Program-made: the position numbers and the translations under genes
Shown: piece by piece, positions 50,190 to 58,349 of the stretch
Layout: every line of letters starts with the position of its first letter
Position numbering within the stretch: position 1 is the stretch's first letter
The notes under the pieces: model-generated
What the model was told of the DNA's origin: nothing
The model's database searches: none
Seen by the model: only the letters and a program-made list of their open reading frames with translations
NCBI RefSeq assembly: GCF_025273675.1
Contig: NZ_CP045809.1
Coordinates: forward strand, 992,001 to 1,056,000
Source: Gordonia pseudamarae
Lineage (GTDB): Bacteria; Actinomycetota; Actinomycetes; Mycobacteriales; Mycobacteriaceae
DNA length: 64,000 nt
Reading direction: 5' to 3'

Positions 50190-51221
50190 TCAGTCTTCGT
50201 AGGTGACCACGGTTGTGGCACAGTCCGGGACCGCTTGGCAGGTCAGGGTGTAGCCGTCCTCGATCTCGTCGTCCTCGAGGGCGTCGTTGACGCGCATCGT
50301 CGCGGTGCCCTCGTCGAGGTGGGCCATGCAGGTGGCGCAGTTCCCCGCCTCGCAGGAGAAGGGTGGGGTGAGTCCGCCACGACGGGCAGCCTCGAGGATG
50401 GTCTCGCCGGCCTCCCGGGAGACGGTGACCTTCTTGCGCTTGAGCTTGATGGTGATGGTGCCGCTCACCTCCTCGCCGGTGTCGGCGGCGGTGGCCGTCG
50501 CGGTTTCGGTCTCGGCGCCCTCGGGAAGTTGGGCGGCGCCGCCGAAACGTTCGACGAACACTGTGCCGCGACCGGTGACCGTGTCTTCGACGAGATCCAT
50601 GAACGGTTCGGGGCCGCAGATGTAGTGGTCGGCGTCGGACAGGTCGCCGAGGAACTTCGCGACGGCTTCGGCGGTGAGGAACCCGTTCTCGATATCGAAG
50701 CTGCGTTGCACGGTCAGCCGATCGGGATAGCGGGTGAGCAGCTCGTCGAGGGCGGCGGTGAAGATGGCGGCGTCGGGGTCGCGGTCGGCGCACAGCAGAT
50801 AGACGTCGCGGTCGGTGGCGGTCAGTGCGGACTTGGCCAGGGACAGGATCGGGGTGATACCGCTGCCGCCGCTGTATCCGATGACCGGCCGATCGCTCTC
50901 CTTGAGACAGAAGGTGCCGAAAGCCCTCGTCATGTCGAGTGTGTCGCCGTCGGCGATGTTGTCGAGCAGCCAGTTGGACACCTTCCCGCCGGGAACCCGC
51001 TTGACGGTGGTGCACAACTCGTCGTCGGCGTCGGGGGAACTGGACATCGAGTACGAGCGGTATAGGGTCTGACCGTCGACCTCGACCCGGAATGTGCAGT
51101 ACTGCCCCGCACGGTAGGTGATGGGTCCCTCGTGCGGTGCGAGGACGAAGGTCCGGGCATCGGCTGTCTCCTTGATGACGCGAGTGACGGTGGCGCGTTG
51201 GAACATCGGAGGTCTGGACAC
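50190..51221 (-). CDS. KshB-like ferredoxin reductase with C-terminal 2Fe-2S domain
   Basis: The 344-residue protein has an FAD-binding domain (RSYSMSSSPDADDE near residue 56), an NAD-binding domain (PVIGYSGGSGITPILSLAKSAL), and a plant-type 2Fe-2S domain with Cys291, Cys296, Cys299 and Cys329 (SCEAGNCATCMAHL). The layout is that of reductases for Rieske oxygenases such as KshB and HmpX. It would pass electrons from NADH to an oxygenase, but no Rieske oxygenase gene is in the window. The GTG at 51221 follows AGGAGA, so I prefer it to the ATG at 51281. Its promoter region holds a clear operator palindrome. Confidence 0.88.
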   Translation of the reverse strand: MSRPPMFQRATVTRVIKETADARTFVLAPHEGPITYRAGQYCTFRVEVDGQTLYRSYSMSSSPDADDELCTTVKRVPGGKVSNWLLDNIADGDTLDMTRAFGTFCLKESDRPVIGYSGGSGITPILSLAKSALTATDRDVYLLCADRDPDAAIFTAALDELLTRYPDRLTVQRSFDIENGFLTAEAVAKFLGDLSDADHYICGPEPFMDLVEDTVTGRGTVFVERFGGAAQLPEGAETETATATAADTGEEVSGTITIKLKRKKVTVSREAGETILEAARRGGLTPPFSCEAGNCATCMAHLDEGTATMRVNDALEDDEIEDGYTLTCQAVPDCATTVVTYED

Positions 51222-51391
51222 GGCCTCTCCTCTGGTAGGGCTGTCGTTGTGGCCGGTGGCATGCCCGGTGGGGCTTGCCAACCACGACGGTATTGCAGTT
51301 CTATTGTTATGAGAATCATATTCTCACATTGAGGTAGCATCCTCTCAAGTTCCCCAAATCTCAAACCTCCACGATCCGTGTTAGGAGACCG
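51222..51391. promoter_or_regulatory. Divergent promoter region between reductase and first ACAD pair
   Basis: Two short palindromic features lie here. A perfect 17-bp palindrome TGAGAAT-CAT-ATTCTCA sits at 51310-51326, and a degenerate second site TGAGGTA-GCAT-CCTCTCA at 51330-51347. The spacing to the two starts is 89 and 66 bases. Confidence 0.65.
51310..51326. promoter_or_regulatory. Putative TetR operator TGAGAAT-N3-ATTCTCA
   Basis: Perfect dyad of two 7-bp arms separated by CAT. The same arms recur upstream of the thiolase gene (54256-54272) and, imperfectly, of the second acyl-CoA dehydrogenase pair (57320-57336). Confidence 0.75.
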
Positions 51392-52303
51392 ATGGACGCC
51401 CGGTTGACCGGTGAGCAGGCGCAATTGCGTGACGCCGCCGCCAAACTCGCCACCGACCTCGGACCCGAATCGGTGGCCGCACTTGAGTCGGCGCAGCGTC
51501 GCGCCCGACTCGACGCCGCGGTCACCGGCTCGGGATGGCGAACACTCCGCTCCGACGGCGCCTCCGGCGTCGAAGTGGCGGTGGTGGCCGAAGAACTGGC
51601 CCGCGGCCTCGTCGACACCCCGTTCCTCGGACCGATTCTCGCCGACGACCTGCTCAGGCATGCCCCGGCGCGAACCGACGATGTGGCGGTCGCGGTAGCG
51701 ATCGAGGGCACCGCCTTCGATGCGCGCGGCATCGACAGCGTGGTGACCCTCGACGGGACCACCGTGCTGCTCGCGGCGGCGGGTACGCCCGTGGCCTGTG
51801 CCGATCTCACGCGGGAGGCGAAGGCGGTTGCCTCCGGCGGTGAGGCGGTGGTCACCCTCGGTGCCGCAGACGCCCGGCGCTGGTACGCCCTGGCACTGGC
51901 GGCCACCGCGGCCGATCTGCTCGGCGCCGCACGCGGGGCGCATGCGCTGGCCTGTGACTATGCCAAGATCCGCGAACAGTACGGCAAGACCATCGGCTCC
52001 TATCAGGCGGTGGCGCATCTGCTCGCCGAGGGGCTCGCGCTCATCGAGGGCATGGTCTCCATCGTGCGGCACGCCGCATGGGCGGTCGACGAACTCGAAC
52101 CCGACGAGGCCGTCCGCGCCGCGCAGATGGCCAAGGTCTACGCGGCCCGCTCGGCGCTCACGGTGTGCGAGAACTCGATTCAGGTACACGGCGGCATCGG
52201 CAATACCTGGGAATGCCTGGCGCACCTGTACCTGCGCCGGGTACTGGTGGCCACCGAGACCTGTCCCGTCACGTTGAAGGAGATCAGCAGTGGACTATCG
52301 TGA
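51392..52303 (+). CDS. Acyl-CoA dehydrogenase-like subunit (short), pair 1
   Basis: The 303-residue protein is shorter than the usual 380 to 400 and has a weak middle domain. The C-terminal helical domain is recognisable: AKIREQYGKTIGSYQAVAHLLAEGLALIEGMVSIVRHAAW and NSIQVHGGIGNTWECLAHLYLRRVLVATET. Such short subunits pair with a longer one in the alpha2beta2 dehydrogenases used in steroid side-chain and ring breakdown. It overlaps the longer partner by 14 bp. The operator at 51310-51326 lies 66 bases upstream. Confidence 0.85.
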   Translation: MDARLTGEQAQLRDAAAKLATDLGPESVAALESAQRRARLDAAVTGSGWRTLRSDGASGVEVAVVAEELARGLVDTPFLGPILADDLLRHAPARTDDVAVAVAIEGTAFDARGIDSVVTLDGTTVLLAAAGTPVACADLTREAKAVASGGEAVVTLGAADARRWYALALAATAADLLGAARGAHALACDYAKIREQYGKTIGSYQAVAHLLAEGLALIEGMVSIVRHAAWAVDELEPDEAVRAAQMAKVYAARSALTVCENSIQVHGGIGNTWECLAHLYLRRVLVATETCPVTLKEISSGLS

Positions 52304-53375
52304 TTCGGCCGAGGAGGCGGAGTTCCGTACCAGGCTGCGCACCTGGCTGGCCGACAACGCCGGCCGATTCCCCACATCGGGTGACGAATACTGGGCGCGG
52401 CAGGGTGAATGGCATCAGGCGCTCTACGGCGCCGGGTTCTTCGGACTGTCGTGGCCGGAGAGGTTCGGCGGACACGACCTGCCCGCGGTGTACGACGTGA
52501 TCCTCGACGAGGAACTGGCCAAAGCCGGTGCCCCGCCCCGGCCGAGCCTGGGCTACCTGCTGCACGGCCTGTGCCGGCATGGCAGCGTGGAACTGCAGGA
52601 ACGGTTCCTGCCCGGCATGATCGACGGCACCCAGCGCTGGTGCCAGGGCTTCTCCGAACCGGGCGCCGGTTCGGATCTGGCATCCTTGCGCACCGCGGCG
52701 GTCCGGGAGGGCGACGAGTACGTCATCAACGGGCACAAGATCTGGACCAGCTACTCGGACATCGCCGACTGGTGCCTGCTGCTGGCCCGCACCGACGCGG
52801 ATGTGCCACGGCACCGGGGTATCTCGGCGTTCATCGTGCCGATGGACACCCCGGGCATCGAGCAGCGGCCGCTGAAGATGATCAGCGGCATCACCACCGA
52901 GTTCGGGCAGGTCACCTTCGACGACGTCCGTGTTCCGGCCCGCAATCTCGTGGGTGAGCCCGGCGACGGGTGGGCGATGGCGATGACCGTCGTCGGTCAC
53001 GAGCGGGAGCCGTCGACGCTGGGCTATGTGGCCCGCTATGCCAAGACGGTGCAGTCCCTGGTGGCGCGCAGCGACGAGCCGTCGGACGAGCTGGCTGTGG
53101 CCGCGGTGGAAACCGAGATGCTGCGGCTGCACGTGCGGCGCCGGCTGTCCGAACAGCTCGACGGCATCTCGCATACATCCGAAGGTTCGCTCGACAAACT
53201 GCTGATGACGTGGACCGAGCAGACCGTCGGGCACGCGGCCCTGTCGGTGACCGGCACCTCCGACCCCGAACTGCTGAGCTCGTACCTGTATTCGCGGGCG
53301 CAGAGCGTGATGGGCGGAACCTCACAGATTCAGAAGAACATCATCGCCTCGCGGCTACTGGGATTGGGAGTGTGA
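52290..53375 (+). CDS. Acyl-CoA dehydrogenase subunit (long), pair 1
   Basis: The 361-residue protein has the full acyl-CoA dehydrogenase pattern: WPERFGGHDLP, QGFSEPGAGSDLASLRT (FAD/substrate-binding segment), INGHKIWTSYSDIADW, FDDVRVPARNLVGEPGDGW and the C-terminal SVMGGTSQIQKNIIASRLLGLG. In the last motif the canonical catalytic Glu of medium-chain enzymes is replaced by Gly, as in the heteromeric steroid type. It should form an alpha2beta2 complex with its upstream partner and make an alpha,beta-unsaturated CoA ester. GTG start, with a 14-bp overlap. Confidence 0.93.
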   Translation: MDYRDSAEEAEFRTRLRTWLADNAGRFPTSGDEYWARQGEWHQALYGAGFFGLSWPERFGGHDLPAVYDVILDEELAKAGAPPRPSLGYLLHGLCRHGSVELQERFLPGMIDGTQRWCQGFSEPGAGSDLASLRTAAVREGDEYVINGHKIWTSYSDIADWCLLLARTDADVPRHRGISAFIVPMDTPGIEQRPLKMISGITTEFGQVTFDDVRVPARNLVGEPGDGWAMAMTVVGHEREPSTLGYVARYAKTVQSLVARSDEPSDELAVAAVETEMLRLHVRRRLSEQLDGISHTSEGSLDKLLMTWTEQTVGHAALSVTGTSDPELLSSYLYSRAQSVMGGTSQIQKNIIASRLLGLGV

Positions 53376-53377
53376 CC

Positions 53378-54145
53378 ATGTACGGAATGCCCGATGAGAT
53401 CGAGGTGACGGCCGAGGGCGCGCTGCGGATCATCACCCTCAACCGTCCCGACGCCCTCAACGCCGTCAACGACAACCTGCATTCGGGACTCGCGGAGCTG
53501 TGGGGCCGGCTCACCGACGATCCGCGGGTTCGTGCCGCCGTGCTCACCGGCCGGGGCAAGGCGTTCTCCGCCGGCGGCGATTTCACCTACCTCGCCGAGC
53601 TGGGGGAGGACCCGGCGTTGCGCGCCAAGACCATCCGTCACGGCCGTGAGCTCGTGCTGGGGATGGCGCGCTGCCGGGTTCCGGTGGTGGCCGCGGTCAA
53701 CGGCCCGGCCGTCGGATTGGGGTGCAGCCTGGTCGCGTTGAGTGACACCGTGTACATGGCGCCCAACGCGTACCTGGCCGACCCCCACGTGCAGGTGGGA
53801 CTTGTCGCCGCCGACGGTGGCCCACTCACCTGGCCGCTGCAGATCAGCTTGTTGCAGGCCAAGGAGTTCGCGCTCACCGGCACCCGGATCCCCGCCGAGC
53901 GCGCCGTGGCGCTCGGGCTGGCCAATCATGTGGTGGACGACCCGCTCACCGAGGCCGTCGCCTGCGCGAAGAAGATGATGGAACTGCCGCAGCAGGCTGT
54001 CGAGGCCACCAAGCGGATGCTCAACATCCACCTCGAACGGGCGATCCTGGCCAGCCTCGACTACGCCAACATGGCCGAGGAGTTGTCTTTCCAGACAGAC
54101 GATTTCCGGTCCACGATCGCCAGGCTCACCGCGTCGAAGCAGTGA
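53378..54145 (+). CDS. Enoyl-CoA hydratase/isomerase (crotonase) family
   Basis: The 255-residue product has the crotonase core: LRIITLNRPDALNAVNDNL, TGRGKAFSAGGDFTYL (oxyanion hole) and AAVNGPAVGLGCSLVALSD, with the helical C-terminal end. It would hydrate the product of the upstream dehydrogenase pair. I choose the ATG at 53378 because GGGAG lies 7 bases upstream; a GTG 6 bases earlier overlaps the previous stop. It is the third gene of an operon with the two dehydrogenase subunits. Confidence 0.92.
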   Translation: MYGMPDEIEVTAEGALRIITLNRPDALNAVNDNLHSGLAELWGRLTDDPRVRAAVLTGRGKAFSAGGDFTYLAELGEDPALRAKTIRHGRELVLGMARCRVPVVAAVNGPAVGLGCSLVALSDTVYMAPNAYLADPHVQVGLVAADGGPLTWPLQISLLQAKEFALTGTRIPAERAVALGLANHVVDDPLTEAVACAKKMMELPQQAVEATKRMLNIHLERAILASLDYANMAEELSFQTDDFRSTIARLTASKQ

Positions 54146-54255
54146 GGTCCCGGTCGGGTTCCGGTGCCGCGGAGGCAGGCTTCCCGGCCATGAGTTTCCG
54201 CCGAAAGGCGAGGTAGGCTCGGCTCCCCTACTTGTAATCAGTAATCTCCATCTGT

Positions 54256-54272
54256 TGAGAATTGCATTCTCA
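54256..54272. promoter_or_regulatory. Putative TetR operator upstream of the thiolase gene
   Basis: The core TGAGAAT-TGC-ATTCTCA lies inside a larger perfect dyad: 13-bp arms at 54250-54262 and 54266-54278. It ends 29 bases before the thiolase GTG and is the most symmetric of the series. Confidence 0.8.
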
Positions 54273-54301
54273 ACAGATCTCCGAGTGGAAGGGTCATCAC
54301 C

Positions 54302-55456
54302 GTGCCTGAAGCAGTCATCGTCGCCGCGCGGCGCACACCGATCGGCACCGCGGGCAAGGGCAGCCTGCGCGATACCGACGCATTCGACCTGGCCGAGCAC
54401 ATCGTCTCGGCGCTGGCGGCCGACGTCGCCGCTCTTGGCAACACCGCGGACATCGACGACGTGATCCTGGGCGAGGGGCTCTACGGCGGCGGCGTGATCG
54501 CGCGCCACGCCGCGATCACGGCCGGCCTGCGCACCGTGCCCGGACTTGCCAACAACCGGCACTGCGCCGCGGGCCTGTCCGCGGTGCAGTCGGCGGCCGG
54601 ATCGATCCGGGCGGGGATGGATTCGTTGATCCTGGCGGGCGGGGTCAACTCGGCGTCGACATCACCCAGGTCGAGGTTCCGGATCGGTGCCGACGAGTGG
54701 ATCGACCCGTGGATGCCGGCCACACACCCCAACGAACCGGACGCCCCCAACAGGGACATGTCGATCACCGTGGGCTGGAACTCGGCCGTAACGGCGGGGA
54801 TCTCCCGCGAGGAGATGGACGCCTGGGCGTTGCGTTCGCATCAGAAGGCGATCGCCGCCATCGACGGGGGCCGGTTCGTCGACGAGATCGTGCCGATCAA
54901 AACCGTACACGGACTGTTCTCCGTCGATGAGCATCCGCGACGCACAACCACGGCTGAGAAGCTGGCCGCGCTCACCCCGCTGCACCCGGAGATCGACGGG
55001 TTCTCCATCACCGCGGGAAACGCGTGCGGCGCCAACGACGCCGCCGCACTGCTCGCGATCGCGTCGGGCGAACTGGGGCTGCCCGCGCTCGCCACGGTGC
55101 GATCGTGGGCCAACGTCGGTGTCGAGCCCGCGCAGACAGGGCTGTCACCGGTCACCGCCATCCCGAAGGCACTTGGGCGTGCCGGACTGTCGCTCGACGA
55201 TGTGGACCTGTTCGAGATCAACGAGGCCTTCGCCGCCAACTGCGTTGCGTGCGTGAAACTTCTGGAGATCGACCCGGAGAAGGTCAACGTGTCCGGCAGC
55301 GGCTGTTCGTTGGGGCACCCCGTGGCCGCGAGCGGTGCCCGGATGCTGGTCACCCTCGTTCACGAACTCCGCAGGCGCGGAGGAGGAATCGGAGTGGCGG
55401 CCATGTGTGCCGGAGGCGGGATGGGATCGGCGACCGTGATCGAGGTCGCGGGGTAG
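54302..55456 (+). CDS. Thiolase (acetyl-CoA acyltransferase)
   Basis: The 384-residue protein has the thiolase layout: RTPIGTAGKGSL at the start, an active-site Cys in NNRHCAAGL (Cys88), the EINEAFAANCVACV stretch, CSLGHPVAASGARM (His of the catalytic triad) and the second cysteine in MCAGGGMG. It cleaves a 3-ketoacyl-CoA with CoA, completing a beta-oxidation round with the dehydrogenase pair and hydratase upstream. GTG start with AGGG 8 bases upstream. It has its own promoter with the strongest operator of the locus. Confidence 0.94.
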   Translation: MPEAVIVAARRTPIGTAGKGSLRDTDAFDLAEHIVSALAADVAALGNTADIDDVILGEGLYGGGVIARHAAITAGLRTVPGLANNRHCAAGLSAVQSAAGSIRAGMDSLILAGGVNSASTSPRSRFRIGADEWIDPWMPATHPNEPDAPNRDMSITVGWNSAVTAGISREEMDAWALRSHQKAIAAIDGGRFVDEIVPIKTVHGLFSVDEHPRRTTTAEKLAALTPLHPEIDGFSITAGNACGANDAAALLAIASGELGLPALATVRSWANVGVEPAQTGLSPVTAIPKALGRAGLSLDDVDLFEINEAFAANCVACVKLLEIDPEKVNVSGSGCSLGHPVAASGARMLVTLVHELRRRGGGIGVAAMCAGGGMGSATVIEVAG

Positions 55457-55466
55457 GGTCCGATCG

Positions 55467-55561
55467 CCGGTTGAGGTGCGAGCTTCGAAACCCCGGTTGA
55501 GAACGATGTCATCTCAACAGGTTTCGAGGCTCGCTGCTTGCGCTTCTCGCACCTCTACCGG
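55467..55561. repeat. Dispersed palindromic intergenic element, shortened copy
   Basis: Between the convergent thiolase and TesB genes: CCGGTTGAGGTGCGAG with CTTCGAAACC at the left (55467-55492) and GGTTTCGAGGC with CTCGCACCTC at the right. A GTTGAGA/TCTCAAC dyad lies inside (55496-55502 and 55512-55518). The central hairpin found in the 49674 and 60289 copies is replaced. The element may act as terminator for both genes. Confidence 0.75.
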
Positions 55562-55601
55562 CGGGGTCCGGTGTTGCTTGTGCTTCTCGTGGCTCACGTG
55601 G

Positions 55602-56417
55602 TCAGACCAGGCCGCGGACCATCGCTTCCTGGGCGAAGGAGGCCAGCAGTCGGCCGTCGGCGCTGAGCAGATCGCCTCTGCCGAAGCAGCGGCCGGCGGC
55701 GAGGATCGGGCTGTGCTGGCGTAGCAGCAGCCACTGGTCGGTGCGCACGGGGCGATGGAACCACAGAGTGTGTGTGGTGACCGCGGACAGGAATGCGGTG
55801 CCGTTGCCGCGCTGGTCGTAGTTGTCGACGGGCCGCAGGGCGGTGCCGATCAATGTCAGGTCCGTCGCGTAGGCGGCGATGCACTCGCCCCGGTCGGCGG
55901 GCGTGTGGGGGGTCTTCATCCAGAGTTCGTAGGTGGGCGGGCCCGCGGTGGCGTCGTCGAGGTCGTCGGCGGAGCGGGCCTCCCACGGCAGCAGGTCGAT
56001 GCTCCGTGCGAACGTCTCGTCGGGCAGGGTGGGCACGGCGTCGACGTGCTGGATGTCGGGGCTCTGTTCGGGGACGTGCAACGACGCGGTGGCCGTGGCG
56101 ATGAGTCGTTCGCCCTGGGAGGCGTCGATCTGCGCGGTCGCGAACGATCGGCCTTCGTGGCGCACAAACACGGTGTAGGTGACCGGGCTGTCGATGAGCC
56201 CCTCCTTGACGAAGACGCTGTGCAGCGACTTCACGGACTTGCCGGGGCAGGCGTGAAGGGCGGCGGCCACGAACTGCGCGAGGATCTGTCCGCCGAACAG
56301 ACGGTGATAGGCGAGCTCAAGGTTGTCACCCGTCAGCGTCACACTCGTGCCGGCGGAGTCGGCGGACCCGGGTGTGAGGTTGAGGACGGTCAGCAGTCGA
56401 TCCCACTCGGCAGACAT
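55602..56417 (-). CDS. Acyl-CoA thioesterase II (TesB-like)
   Basis: The 271-residue protein has the double-hotdog layout: YHRLFGGQILAQFVAAALHACPGKSVKSLHSVFVKEGL with TYTVFVRHEGRSFATAQIDASQGERLIATATASLH in the first half, and GTAFLSAVTTHTLWFHRPVRTDQWLLL in the second. TesB enzymes release free acids from CoA esters and probably prevent CoA trapping. It is convergent with the thiolase gene. The TetR gene lies 69 bases upstream on the same strand. Confidence 0.9.
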   Translation of the reverse strand: MSAEWDRLLTVLNLTPGSADSAGTSVTLTGDNLELAYHRLFGGQILAQFVAAALHACPGKSVKSLHSVFVKEGLIDSPVTYTVFVRHEGRSFATAQIDASQGERLIATATASLHVPEQSPDIQHVDAVPTLPDETFARSIDLLPWEARSADDLDDATAGPPTYELWMKTPHTPADRGECIAAYATDLTLIGTALRPVDNYDQRGNGTAFLSAVTTHTLWFHRPVRTDQWLLLRQHSPILAAGRCFGRGDLLSADGRLLASFAQEAMVRGLV

Positions 56418-56486
56418 GACAGCCAGCCTAGCGCATCCCGTTCTCGTGGACGGAAATACGGTTTCCGTCCACGATACGCATCCGGC

Positions 56487-57137
56487 TCAGGTGCTCAGGA
56501 ACCCCTTCGAGCAGAACTCCCACACCTCGTCGGCGGCGATGGGGTGGGCATCGGGGGTTTCGGGCGCGCTGGACTGGGCGATGAACATGATGGTCTGCAT
56601 CGTCATCGCGGCCAGTCGCCGTGGTGCGATCGTCGAGTCGAGATGTCCGGAGTCGGCGGCGTCGGACATCAGCTCGGCGAACAGGGCGATCAGCGGCGCG
56701 TGTGCCACACGCACCTCGTTGGGGTGGGTAAGCAGTAGCTGGGGTGCGAAATCGCTGAACAGCGGACGTGTGGCGGTGGGGTCGGGGCGCGAGAGCTCGA
56801 ACAGCAAAGTGGTTGCGATGTGCAGTCGTTCGACGGGGTCGGTCTCGGACTCGGCGGCAACCCGGATCTGTGCGGCGGCCTTGTTGAGCGCGTCCTCGAA
56901 CAGGGCCAGGAGCAGTTCGTGTTTGCCGTCGAACTGGAGATAGAAGCTACGCAGCGATTGGCGCGAGCGGTCGACAACCTCCTGGACGGTGAATTCGGTG
57001 GTGCCCTTCTCGGTGATGATCGCCTGTGCGGCATCGAGGAAACGCTGAACTCGCTGCTCAGCACGGAGCTTGGCCGTCTTGATCGACCGCTCGACCGCCC
57101 GTTGCTTCCAGGCCGGCTCGTCGTTGGTCTCGGTCAC
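56487..57137 (-). CDS. TetR family transcriptional regulator (second)
   Basis: The 216-residue protein has an N-terminal TetR HTH domain (residues 28-75: RFLDAAQAIITEKGTTEFTVQEVVDRSRQSLRSFYLQFDGKHELLLALFE) and a helical ligand domain. Being amid the acyl-CoA genes whose promoters share TGAGAAT-N3-ATTCTCA, it is the best candidate for the protein that binds this palindrome, probably releasing it on binding an acyl-CoA intermediate. Its own upstream region carries three tandem units with ATTCTC half-sites, suggesting self-control. It lies between convergent TesB and the divergent second acyl-CoA dehydrogenase pair. Confidence 0.92.
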   Translation of the reverse strand: MTETNDEPAWKQRAVERSIKTAKLRAEQRVQRFLDAAQAIITEKGTTEFTVQEVVDRSRQSLRSFYLQFDGKHELLLALFEDALNKAAAQIRVAAESETDPVERLHIATTLLFELSRPDPTATRPLFSDFAPQLLLTHPNEVRVAHAPLIALFAELMSDAADSGHLDSTIAPRRLAAMTMQTIMFIAQSSAPETPDAHPIAADEVWEFCSKGFLST

Positions 57138-57141
57138 GGTC

Positions 57142-57195
57142 GCATCCCTGAATTCTCGTGCATCCCTGAATTCTCTCGCATCACTGACTCTCTCG
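57142..57195. repeat. 18-bp tandem repeat in the TetR upstream region
   Basis: GCATCCCTGAATTCTCGT (57142-57159) and GCATCCCTGAATTCTCTC (57160-57177) are followed by a diverged third unit (57178-57195). Each of the first two contains the ATTCTC half-site of the operator family. Confidence 0.85.
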
Positions 57196-57319
57196 GGAGC
57201 CTGGCCGGGGTATCCGGATCCGGCAAGGCGTTACCGCAGTGTAGCGGCTGGTGAGATGAGCGTTTGCAAATCTTCGGAGGTGATGTATATCTCTATGAAG
57301 ATACGATACTCTCCAAATT

Positions 57320-57336
57320 CGAGAACATAATTCTCA
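57320..57336. promoter_or_regulatory. Putative operator upstream of the second ACAD pair
   Basis: CGAGAAC-ATA-ATTCTCA has one perfect and one imperfect arm and ends 14 bases before the dehydrogenase start, over the likely ribosome-binding region. Confidence 0.6.
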
Positions 57337-57350
57337 CGAGAGGCGGGCGC

Positions 57351-58349
57351 ATGCTCCTGGAGTTGGACTCCGATCAGCGACTCTGGCAAAAGACGGTGAA
57401 AGACTTCCTGGCGAAGCAGTGCCCGCCCACGTGGGTCAGGCAGGTGGCCGAGGGGCACACCGGTTCCGAGGGGCTGTGGCGGGACATGGTGGCACAGGGT
57501 TGGGCCGAGCTGATCGAGCCGGGCGATACGGTCGAGCTCGTCATAGCACTCGAAGAACTCGGCGCGGCAAGTGATCCGACCCCGTATCTGGCGACGATGA
57601 CGCAGTTCGCGCCACTCGCCGGAGACGATCCCGACACGTCGGTGCCGGGCGCGGGCGTTTTCGGTGGGATCACCGCCGCGCGCATCGGCGACGGTCGCTG
57701 GAGGCTCGACGGTGTCGCCCGGGCGGTGCTCGACGGCGACCGGGCCCGGAGCATCGCGGTCGCCACCACGGCGGGGGTCTTCCTCGTCGACGCCGATCAG
57801 GTGACCGCACGACGGGTGCCGGTATTCGATCCGCTTCTACACGTGGCGGATCTGACCTTCGACGCGGTCGTGGCCGATCATCGCCGGGTCGCCGCCGATG
57901 TGGAGTCCGCTCGTCGTCGTGCTCTGGTCGGGCTGGCGGCTACAACAGTCGGTGCATGTCAACGAATCCTGGATATGACACTGGAACATGTGGTTTCCCG
58001 CAAGCAGTTCGGTGTCGCGATAGGCAGTTTCCAGGCCGTCAAGCACAAGGCCGCCGATATGCATGTGGCGATCGAACGGGCGCGGGCGCTGACCCAGTTC
58101 GCCGCCCTGTCGATCGCCTCGGACTCGCCGGAGGCCCGGCTGGGCGCTTCGATGGCCAAAGCCGCTGCCGGAGAATGTCAATCGCTGGTGTTCCGGCACG
58201 GATACCAGCTGTTCGGCGCCATGGGCTACACATGGGAGAACGACGTGCAGTTCGTCCTTAAACGGGCAAAGGCTACCGATCTGCTCTTCGGTGGCGCCGA
58301 CCACCATCGCGCACTCATCACGGAGGGGTACCGTGCAACTCAGCTTTGA
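57351..58349 (+). CDS. Acyl-CoA dehydrogenase-like subunit (short), pair 2
   Basis: The 332-residue protein has the acyl-CoA dehydrogenase C-terminal domain (VSRKQFGVAIGSFQAVKHKAADMHVAIERA, RHGYQLFGAMGYTWENDVQFVLKRAK) and an abbreviated middle domain, as in the short subunits of heteromeric enzymes. I start at the ATG at 57351 because the longer frame reads through the operator. It overlaps the longer partner by 17 bp. The pattern repeats that of pair 1, with low sequence similarity. Confidence 0.85.
   Translation: MLLELDSDQRLWQKTVKDFLAKQCPPTWVRQVAEGHTGSEGLWRDMVAQGWAELIEPGDTVELVIALEELGAASDPTPYLATMTQFAPLAGDDPDTSVPGAGVFGGITAARIGDGRWRLDGVARAVLDGDRARSIAVATTAGVFLVDADQVTARRVPVFDPLLHVADLTFDAVVADHRRVAADVESARRRALVGLAATTVGACQRILDMTLEHVVSRKQFGVAIGSFQAVKHKAADMHVAIERARALTQFAALSIASDSPEARLGASMAKAAAGECQSLVFRHGYQLFGAMGYTWENDVQFVLKRAKATDLLFGGADHHRALITEGYRATQL

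Noticed and set aside
55496..55518. GTTGAGA/TCTCAAC dyad resembling the ATTCTCA operator
   Set aside because: It lies within the palindromic intergenic element between convergent gene ends, not in a promoter, and lacks the ATTCTC core.
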